Assembly (NCBI GenBank): GCA_963580245.1
Contig: CAUZJO010000133.1
Location: forward strand, 1 to 12,994
Direction of reading: 5' to 3'
Source of the DNA: CAUZJO01 sp963580245
Lineage (GTDB): Bacteria; Sumerlaeota; Sumerlaeia; MVZB01
Length of the DNA: 12,994 nt
Shown here: one piece after another, positions 6,952 through 12,994 of the stretch
Numbering within the stretch: the stretch's first letter is position 1
Layout of the letters: each line of letters begins with the position of its first letter
The notes under the pieces: generated by a model
Seen by the model: only the letters and a program-made list of their open reading frames with translations
The model's database searches: none
Told to the model about the DNA's origin: nothing
Translations under genes and position numbers: made by a program

Positions 6952-8643
6952 TCAATGGTCCCCATACAGCCGAAGAAATTCGTCCTCGGCCTCCACGCTA
7001 CCGATCATGATGAGCTCGGCGTCGGCGGGGAGCGTCATGTCGGGGTCGGGGTTGATTTGCAGCGCCTCGGCGTCATGCACGGCGATCATGTTGCAGCCGG
7101 TCTTGCGGCGGACCGCGCTTTCCCTGATCGTCTTGCCGGCCAGCGCGGCGGGTGTCTTCATTTTGAAGATGCTCAGTCCCTCGGCCACCAACAGGATGTC
7201 GCTGCGCTGGAGCAGGTTGAAAATCGTGTTGGCCCCCATCGAGGCATACGACATGACGAAATCGGCCCCCGCCCGATGCAGCGTCTGGACGTTGCGCTCG
7301 TGCGTGGCGCGACTGATGATCTGGATGTCGGGCCGGAGCCGGCGGCAATAGATCGTCAGGTAGATATTGATGTCGTCGTCGTGCGTGGTGAGCACGACCG
7401 TCGAGGTCTCCATGATCCCGGCCTTCTGCAGCACCTCGAGCTCGGCGGCGTCGCCCAGGACGTATTTGGCGGGATCGCGGATGCGCTCGGCCATGCGCTC
7501 GACGATGCGATAATCGATCCGCCACTCGGCCAGCGTCCGACCCGTCGCCCTGCCCACTCTGCCCCCGCCAATGATGACGACCGGCGCGCCGGGATGTCCG
7601 TAGACGCGGTATTGATCATCGTAGCGATTGAGCTGCGCCCGCGAGCCGGCGAGGACCAGCACGGTATTGGACGTAACCCGGGTGTCGGGCCCGGCGGTTT
7701 CAAAGCGGCCGCGCTCCCAGACGCCCACGACGGTCACGCCCACCGTCTCGCGCAGGTTACATTCGGCGAGGGTCTTGCCGACCAACGGCGTTCCCGTCGC
7801 GGTGGCCTCGGCGATCAGGAGTTGGTCGATCTCGCCGATCAGGTGCGTCACCGAATCGCCCGCGTGCGCCCGCCGGGCCAGCGACTGGCCCATCGTTTCG
7901 GCGAGTTGGAGGACTTTGTTGCAGCCGGCGAGCTCCAGGATGTCCACCGAGGCTTTATAGTTCACGGTCGAAATGATGGGGACCTTCTCCGACATCTCGC
8001 GCACCGTGAAGACGACGTTGGTGTTGATCGGATCGGTGGCGGTGGTTGCCACCAAGGCCGCATGCTCGACGCGGACCCGCCGGTAGGTCTCCGGATTGTC
8101 CAAACCGCCCACGACCACCTTCAGGCCCTGGTCATGCAGCCTGAGGGCCTCATCGGTCTCGGGCGTCAGCAAGACGTAGGGGTAATGGTATTGGTCGAGC
8201 TTATTGATCAGTGCCGCGACCACGGGATCGAAATGGGTCAGGATGACGTGGCCGGTCGTCGTGGCCGGAATCTCGCGCGGCGCCAGGCTTTGGGACTGCG
8301 CTTCCATCCACGGCGCGAAGAAGAACTGGATGATCATCACCGGGAGCAGGATGAGCATGAAGATCGTCCCGGAAACCAGAACGATCAATGTGAAGACGCG
8401 ACCGAGGTCGGTGTGAAACGTGATGTCTCCGAATCCCGTCGTCGACATTGTCACGAAGGTCCAATAGAAGCCCGACAGCCAACTATGTTCCTGACCCTCC
8501 CACTCCATCAGAAGCTGGAAGATGACGCTGTAGCCGGCAACCATCACCGCCAGCACGATCAGGAAGTTCACGAGCAGCTTGACGTTGCGCCGACTCGAGC
8601 CCCTGCGCATGAAATAGAAAATCTGCCCGGCGATGGATCGCAT
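6952..8643 (-). CDS. Two-helix potassium channel with tandem RCK domains
   Basis: An inner-membrane, ligand-gated K+ channel subunit of 563 residues. TM1 is about residues 22-45, the pore helix and filter about 55-73 with TTGFGD (68-73), and TM2 about 83-109. Two regulatory RCK units follow: RCK1 Rossmann part about 130-258 with its C-terminal (TrkA_C) part about 268-345, and RCK2 about 352-480 with TrkA_C about 485-560. RCK2 keeps the nucleotide glycine motif (IIGGGRVGRATG, from 357). RCK1 has lost it (GHVILTHFDPVV, from 131) and so probably binds another ligand or is structural. The layout matches GsuK of Geobacter and the gating ring of BK-type channels, where each subunit supplies two RCK domains. 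GFGD replaces the usual GYGD, a variant known among bacterial channels. The ATG at 8643 has AGAGGA about 11 bases upstream; the ATG at codon 12 is less likely. Gating ligands cannot be read from sequence. Confidence 0.9.
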   Translation of the reverse strand: MRSIAGQIFYFMRRGSSRRNVKLLVNFLIVLAVMVAGYSVIFQLLMEWEGQEHSWLSGFYWTFVTMSTTGFGDITFHTDLGRVFTLIVLVSGTIFMLILLPVMIIQFFFAPWMEAQSQSLAPREIPATTTGHVILTHFDPVVAALINKLDQYHYPYVLLTPETDEALRLHDQGLKVVVGGLDNPETYRRVRVEHAALVATTATDPINTNVVFTVREMSEKVPIISTVNYKASVDILELAGCNKVLQLAETMGQSLARRAHAGDSVTHLIGEIDQLLIAEATATGTPLVGKTLAECNLRETVGVTVVGVWERGRFETAGPDTRVTSNTVLVLAGSRAQLNRYDDQYRVYGHPGAPVVIIGGGRVGRATGRTLAEWRIDYRIVERMAERIRDPAKYVLGDAAELEVLQKAGIMETSTVVLTTHDDDINIYLTIYCRRLRPDIQIISRATHERNVQTLHRAGADFVMSYASMGANTIFNLLQRSDILLVAEGLSIFKMKTPAALAGKTIRESAVRRKTGCNMIAVHDAEALQINPDPDMTLPADAELIMIGSVEAEDEFLRLYGDH

Positions 8644-8670
8644 GGTTGGTTCGTCCTCTTGGATCGCGGA

Positions 8671-8838
8671 TCAGATGATGAGGCGCACTTCACCCGGCTT
8701 GGGCAGGCGCTCAATCCGCACTGGGGATGTTTCCCCGGCGCGGCCTCCCGTGATGGATAAACTCGACGGCGGAATCGTACTGGCGACTTTCTCCACGTTC
8801 GGCCCTTTGCGGAATACTAAGCATGTCCGGCAGGGCAT
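8671..8838 (-). CDS. Possible small protein upstream of the channel gene
   Basis: A 55-residue open frame starting MPCRTCLVFRKG and ending PKPGEVRLII, whose stop lies 27 bases before the channel ATG, as in an operon. It has a CxxC near the start and no recognised domain, signal peptide or membrane segment. No good Shine-Dalgarno sequence precedes the ATG; a GTG at codon 15 is another start. A frame of this length can occur by chance in GC-rich DNA, so it is listed as a candidate only. Confidence 0.25.
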   Translation of the reverse strand: MPCRTCLVFRKGPNVEKVASTIPPSSLSITGGRAGETSPVRIERLPKPGEVRLII

Positions 8839-8873
8839 GTCATGCGAAATCCATCATCTTCACGCCCTCACAC

Positions 8874-8994
8874 GTCGGCTCTCGGCTCCCGTCCCCCGTC
8901 CTCGTAATCGGATTTCTTCTCGGGTCATAATTGAGGCGTGGGTCACGATGACGAGGTCGATTACGAGAACGAGACACGGGAGCCGAGAGCTGAT
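8874..8994. repeat. Large intergenic inverted repeat
   Basis: Arms 8879-8910 and 8958-8989 match at 28 of 32 positions when one is reverse-complemented, starting CTCTCGGCTCCCGT. Allowing G-T pairs, pairing extends to 8874 and 8994. The 47-base centre and second arm show a loose six-base rhythm (CGATTACGAGAACGAGA). It occupies the gap between the divergent channel and YpdA-like genes, about 200 bases before the latter. No gene is supported across it. Three of the four arm mismatches would be G-U pairs in a minus-strand transcript. It resembles dispersed palindromic repeats seen in some bacterial phyla, but only one copy is in this window. Confidence 0.8.
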
Positions 8995-9088
8995 TATCAT
9001 CCAGAACGCAAAGCCTTCATCGAAGCGGAGTTTACCGGCCAATCTGTATCAAACCCAAAGCGGCAACCGAACGGTTTTCGATTTCCGA

Positions 9089-9115
9089 TTGTCGCCGTCT
9101 TCGTGATAAGATATT
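9089..9115 (+). promoter_or_regulatory. Possible promoter for the YpdA-like gene
   Basis: TTGTCG (9089-9094) and GATATT (9110-9115) with a 15-base spacer, about 75 bases before the preferred ATG. The fit is weak and the spacing short. The rest of 8995-9142 shows nothing else. Confidence 0.2.
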
Positions 9116-9190
9116 GGCGTAAGTGCGTTTCGCATTCGAAACGTGAAGATGAGCCCAGACTGGCGAGGACTCTTGAACGCAAGCAGCGCG

Positions 9191-10201
9191 ATGCACGCAT
9201 ACACAACTCGGGTCCTGATCGTCGGCAGCGGCCCCGCGGGGCTCGCGACAGCCTTTACTCTCATGCAGGCCGGCCATGAGACGCTGATCGTCGAGCGCGA
9301 CGTGTTCGCCGCCGGGGTGGCCGGCTGGCCCATTTACATGAAGCTGTTTTCGACGACCGAATTGGTCGAACTCTGCGACTTCCCGCTGGCGATCCCCGAC
9401 GAAAAACCGACCCGCCAACAGTATCTGCGCTACCTGGAGCGGTTCGCGACCCACGCCGGCCTCGAGATCAAGACCCACCACGAGGTGACGGGCCTGGAGG
9501 GGGCCGACGGGGCGTTTCGGGCAACGGGCCGGACGCGGCTGGGCGAACCGTTCGCCGTCGCCTGCGAGAAAGTCATCTTGGCCACCGGCGCCTATGATCA
9601 CCCCAATCCCCTCGGCGTCCCCGGCGCGGACCTGCCAAAGGTCAGCCATTACTACACCGAGGTCAACGCCTATTTCGGGAAAAAGGTGCTGATCGTGGGC
9701 GGACGGCACTCGGCGGCCGAGACGGCACTCGAGCTGTGCCGGGCGGGGGTCGAGGTCACGATCTGCCATCGTCGCGCGACGTTCGATAACCTCAAGTACT
9801 GGATCGGCCCGGACCTCGATAATCGCATCAAGGAGGGCCGCGTCGGGACGATCATGCCCGCCCATGTGAGTGAGATTCGGCCCCATTCGGTCGTGATCGA
9901 GCATGAACGCGTGGGCCGGACCGAGATCGAGAACGACGCCGTCCTGGCGCTGACCGGCTATCACCCCAATCCCACGTTTTTGCGGGCCCTGGGTCTGGAG
10001 GTCGATGCTGAGCGACGCCAACCGGTCTTCGATTCAAAGACCTTCGAGAGCACCCGCCCGGGCGTTTACCTGGCCGGCGTGATGCTGGCCGGCAATATCA
10101 GTGGCGCGATCTTCATCGAGAACTCGCGCTTCCACGGTCGGCGCATCCTCGACCACCTCCGCCGGGCGGCGCCGGCGGGCTCCGCCTCGGAGAGCCGGTA
10201 G
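9191..10201 (+). CDS. YpdA-like FAD/NAD(P)-dependent reductase
   Basis: A cytoplasmic flavoprotein of 336 residues related to YpdA (Bdr), the NADPH-dependent bacillithiol-disulfide reductase of Firmicutes. Family marks, numbered from the chosen ATG: FAD site VLIVGSGPAGLA (8-19); a YpdA-type segment WPIYMKLFSTTELVELCDFP followed by KPTRQQYLRYLERF; ATGAYDHPN (131-139); VPGADLPKVSHYY; NAD(P) site LIVGGRHSAAE (167-177); NDAVLALTGYHPN; and AGVMLAGNISGAIFIENSRFHG (295-316). Staphylococcus aureus YpdA has GGGPCG at the FAD motif, and its cysteine (C14) is required for disulfide reduction; here that place is alanine (A16). The true substrate is therefore open. The frame is open from a GTG at 9143 and contains an ATG at 9149, but the ATG at 9191 puts the Rossmann strand at the usual distance. 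No start has a good ribosome site. Thioredoxin-reductase-like or monooxygenase-like roles are less likely given the YpdA-specific segments. Confidence 0.85.
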   Translation: MHAYTTRVLIVGSGPAGLATAFTLMQAGHETLIVERDVFAAGVAGWPIYMKLFSTTELVELCDFPLAIPDEKPTRQQYLRYLERFATHAGLEIKTHHEVTGLEGADGAFRATGRTRLGEPFAVACEKVILATGAYDHPNPLGVPGADLPKVSHYYTEVNAYFGKKVLIVGGRHSAAETALELCRAGVEVTICHRRATFDNLKYWIGPDLDNRIKEGRVGTIMPAHVSEIRPHSVVIEHERVGRTEIENDAVLALTGYHPNPTFLRALGLEVDAERRQPVFDSKTFESTRPGVYLAGVMLAGNISGAIFIENSRFHGRRILDHLRRAAPAGSASESR

Positions 10202-10252
10202 GAACCTGCTCTCCTCCGTATCGCGCGCCAAAGTCCACCGGATCGGCGTTCT

Positions 10253-12858
10253 TCACCCCAACCCCCGCCCCCCGGTGTCTCGATGATCAGCTCATCACCC
10301 GGCTCGACGTGAATGGCCACGCGTCCGGGCAGCTCTTCCTGGCTTCCGCCCTTTCGGATGAGGACGTTGCGCCCCTTCGCCCCGGCCCGGCCCCCCTTGA
10401 GCCCGAAGGGCGCCACGGCCCGGCGTTCGCTCAGGACGGTCGCCTCGAGCGGGGCCAGAAAGCGGAAATGGCGCACCGCTCCGTCGCCGCCCCGCCAGAG
10501 GCCCGCCCCTCCCGAATCCCGGCACACGCCGAAGCGGACCAGCCGGACGGGATGACGCGTCTCCAGGATTTCGGGGTCGGTGATGCGCGTGTTGGTCATG
10601 TGGGTATGGACGGCGGCGGCCCCGTGATACCCCTCGGCCGCGCCGACGCCTCCGGCGATGGTCTCGTAATAGCCGAACGTCTCGTCGCCGAAGCCCAGGT
10701 TGTTTATCGTCCCCTGGCTCGCCGCCGCGAGGCCCAATGCACCCAACAGCGCGTCCACCACGCGGGTCGAGGTCTCGACGTTGCCCGCCACGACCGCACG
10801 GCCCGGCGCGGGGCTGAGCAGGCTGGGCCGGGGGATGATGATCTCCAGGGGCTCCAGGCAGCCCTCGTTGAGCGGGATCGGTTCGTCGACCAGCGTCCGC
10901 ACGACATACAGCGTCGCCGAGCGCGTCACGGCCTCCGGGGCGTTCAGGTTGCCCGCCTGATCGGGCCCGGTGCCGGTGAAATCGATGACGGCCCGCCCGC
11001 CGCCGATCTGGATCCGCACGGCGATCGGCGTGCCGTCGTCCATGCGGTCCTCGAAGCGATATTCGCCGTCCGGGAGCAGCCCGAGGGCGTCTTCGACTTG
11101 ACGCCGGGCGTTCGCGCGGACGTGCCCCATATAGGCGCGGACCGTTTCGAGACCGTAGCGATCGGTCAGCTCGCGCAGGAGTCGCGCCTCCCGGTGATTA
11201 GCCGCGATCTGGGCCTGCAGATCGGCGCGGTTGTCGCGCGGATTACGCGCCGGATAGGGCCCCAAGGCGAACAGCCGGTCGAACAACGCCTCGTTGAACC
11301 GCCCGGCCTCAACGAGTCGCACCCGATCGAGGACCACGCCCTCTTCCTCGAGCCGGGTCGAGAACGGCGTGATCGAGCCCGGGGTAACACCGCCGATGTC
11401 GGCGTGGTGGGCGCGGCTGGCGGAGAAGAAATCGTGCCGTGTTTGGCTCCCGGTCCCGGTTCCAATGAAAACGGGCGTCACGGTTGTGATATCGGGCAGG
11501 TGCGAACCACCGGCGTATGGGTTGTTCGTCACGAAGACGTCGCCGGGGACCATGGCCGGGTGGGCCCGCATCACGGCCCGCACCGCATCACCCATCGCCC
11601 CCAGGTGGACGGGGATATGCGGCGCGTTGGCCACCAAGTGGCCCTCGCCGTCAAAAATTGCGCACGAGAAATCGAGCCGTTCCTTGACGTTGGTCGAGAT
11701 CGCCGTCCGCTGCAAGACCCGGCCCATCTGCTCGGCGATCGACATGAATAGGTGGTTGATGACCTCCAGCGCGATCGGGTCGGGCGCGGTCCCTGGGCGG
11801 CGGGCTGGGTGTTGCGTGGGCGCCTTCGCGATCTCCTGGCACTGCTCAAGGACCACATGCCCGATCTCGTCCACGCGCGCATCGAAATCCGGTTCAACGA
11901 CAATCGTGCCGATCGATTCCAGGATGATGGCGGGGCCTGAAATTCGCTCATCCGGATGGAGAGAATCCCGTTGAAAGACCGGAGCGCGGCGTGCGCGGCC
12001 CCCAATCATGACCTCTACAATGCGTTCGGGCCTGGGAGCCTCCGTGGGCGGCCCCGGCCCGCCCTGTCCCGCGATGACCGGCGCTTCGTGATCGGCTCGA
12101 CCGTTTGCTTCGACGCGGCACTGGACAACCTCGATCGGCCGATCCTCGCGGACGTATCCATACAGGTGCCGGTGGGCTTCGATGAACGCGGCCCGGTAGT
12201 CGCCCGTGGCGGGCCGCGAGATGGTCAGCGGGGTCTCGGTCCCGACATGGCGCAAATCCAGCTTGCGCACGATCCGGATGGCGCCGGGAGCGACCCCCTG
12301 GGACTCGATATGCCGGCGACCCTCGGTCTCGAGCCCCGCGAAATCCGATTCCAGCGCCTCCAAGGCCCCCGCATCCAACGGGCGCCGCGGCGCGGGCGCG
12401 GAGCCTTCCCAGGTCGTATCGGCCAGGCCGATGCCCAGGGCGCTGAACACCCCGGCCAGCGGGTGGATCAAGATGCGGCGGATCCCCAGGTGGCGCGCGA
12501 CGGCGCAGGCATGTTGTCCGCCCGCCCCGCCGAAGCAGCACAGGACGTAGCACCGCGCATCGTGGCCGCGAGCGACCGAAATCTCCTTGATCGCCTGCGC
12601 CATCTTCAGGTTGATGACTTCCAGGAACCTCTCGGCCACCTCGTCGGGGATGAGCGGCCAGCCCTCGCGGCGGCTTCGCTCGGCGACCGCTGCGAGCACC
12701 TTGCTCACGCGCTCACGGTCGAGCACGAAGGGGAAGTTTTCGGGCAGGATGCGGCCCAGGTAGAGGTTCACGTCCGTGACGGTCAACTCGGAGGCGCGCG
12801 GCCGGCCCGCAGGGTCCTTGCGGCCGTAACAAATCGGCCCGGGATCGGCCCCGGCGGG
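10253..12858 (-). pseudogene. 5-oxoprolinase (fused HyuA-HyuB), truncated at the N terminus with a frameshifted end
   Basis: Intact 5-oxoprolinase opens 5-oxo-L-proline to glutamate with ATP. The open frame runs 12954-10066 (962 codons), but only residues about 34-900 look like the family. Present: the HyuA C-terminal part (AGADPGPICYGR at 34, LTVTD, CCFGGAGGQHACAVA at 139-153) to about 370, then full HyuB from DPIALEVINHLFMSIAEQMG (392), through NNPYAGGSHLPDI and NAPEAVTRSA, to TPGGGGWG (893-900). GGAGGQHA and the single fused chain point to the roughly 1,290-residue oxoprolinase type rather than separate hydantoinase subunits. About 400 N-terminal residues, including the ATP-binding DxGGT part, are missing. 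Upstream codons are antisense to a transposase relic. At the other end the family normally stops at GGGGWG; one extra G in the run at 10256-10259 would give W-G-stop at 10253. As written the frame continues 62 codons into the ypdA-like tail. Very likely non-functional, or an assembly join. Confidence 0.82.
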
Positions 12859-12860
12859 TG
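12848..12860. other. Junction between oxoprolinase relic and transposase fragment
   Basis: Oxoprolinase similarity on the minus strand starts at AGADPGP (about 12855), and transposase similarity on the plus strand starts at RRVVAKVEWH (about 12852). The two protein homologies abut with essentially no bases between them. No terminal inverted repeat or target duplication is visible, as would be expected if the element's left end were lost. Confidence 0.7.
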
Positions 12861-12994
12861 GTGGCGAAAGTCGAGTGGCATTGCGACCAACTTTATCCCG
12901 CGCGTGGGGTTCATCGTAACCAACCTGAATCGGCGGGCCAAGAATGTGGTGCACTTTTACAACAAGCGAGGAACCGCCGAGCAGTGGATCAAGG
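12852..12994 (+). pseudogene. IS1380-family transposase, 3' fragment, frameshifted
   Basis: Reading from 12852, one frame gives RRVVAKVEWHCDQLYP up to 12899. After skipping one base (G at 12900), the next frame gives RVGFIVTNLNRRAKNVVHFY and then NKRGTAEQWIK to the window end. Together these match the C-terminal half of IS1380-type DDE transposases. Y-x2-R-x3-E in FYNKRGTAE is the start of the Y-R-E-K signature that holds the last catalytic acid. The N-terminal half and the left end of the element are missing; the sequence joins directly to the oxoprolinase relic at about 12850-12858. The gene continues beyond the window, so whether its 3' end is intact is unknown. Confidence 0.8.

Noticed and set aside
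6955..8760. Long plus-strand open frame opposite the potassium channel
   Set aside because: Rich in Asp, Gly, His and Arg with no domain; it mirrors the channel gene, whose minus-strand product has clear pore and RCK motifs. A GC-codon shadow.
9032..10021. 329-codon minus-strand frame opposite the YpdA-like gene
   Set aside because: Antisense shadow; the plus strand has both dinucleotide-binding motifs and family-specific blocks.
10309..11751. 480-codon plus-strand frame opposite the oxoprolinase
   Set aside because: No recognisable motif, composition typical of antisense GC-rich DNA, and the minus strand is unmistakably HyuB.
9191..12858. A thiol or glutathione-cycle operon made of the YpdA-like reductase and 5-oxoprolinase
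   Set aside because: The genes are convergent, not co-transcribed, and the oxoprolinase is broken, so adjacency alone does not support a shared pathway.

Overview
This is a high-GC bacterial window, probably chromosomal. It has six intact protein genes, one short uncertain gene, three damaged genes and two structured intergenic repeats. No rRNA, tRNA or CRISPR array was seen. A YpdA-like flavoprotein, a secreted sugar-dehydrogenase/FG-GAP protein and long palindromic intergenic repeats fit an environmental lineage of the Planctomycetes/Verrucomicrobia, Hydrogenedentes, Sumerlaeota or Acidobacteria kind. That placement is an inference and is weak, because no marker gene settles the phylum.

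Layout. Almost everything left of 8.85 kb is on the minus strand. Reading in the direction of transcription: a tandem-RCK potassium channel (8643-6952), perhaps preceded by a 55-residue ORF (8838-8671); a secreted protein joining a glucose/sorbosone dehydrogenase propeller to seven FG-GAP repeats (6830-4539); tRNA m7G46 methyltransferase trmB, overlapping it by four bases (4542-3904); a 0.45 kb gap holding nested inverted repeats (3527-3853); D-Ala-D-Ala ligase ddl (3411-2287); the 23S rRNA uracil-5 methyltransferase rlmD/rumA (2176-779); and the N-terminal part of a DNA methyltransferase that stops before its catalytic motif (752-39). The only intact plus-strand gene is the YpdA-like reductase at 9191-10201. 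It is divergent from the channel across a gap with a second large inverted repeat (8874-8994) and convergent with a fused HyuA/HyuB 5-oxoprolinase relic (12858-10253).

Damage at the right end. The oxoprolinase lacks about its first third. At about 12.85 kb its sequence passes directly into the 3' part of an IS1380-family transposase gene on the opposite strand, which runs off the window. The transposase has a one-base frameshift. The oxoprolinase has also apparently lost its normal stop through a one-base change in a G-run. This is either a decayed insertion/deletion scar or an assembly join in a repeat, and it should be checked before it is believed.

How the genes relate. trmB and rlmD modify tRNA and rRNA, and ddl serves cell-wall synthesis; these are housekeeping. 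The channel, the secreted propeller protein and the reductase are physiological accessories. I see no convincing multi-gene novel system. The points most worth a second look are the nested palindromic element, the YpdA-like protein lacking the family's key cysteine, and the right-end junction.
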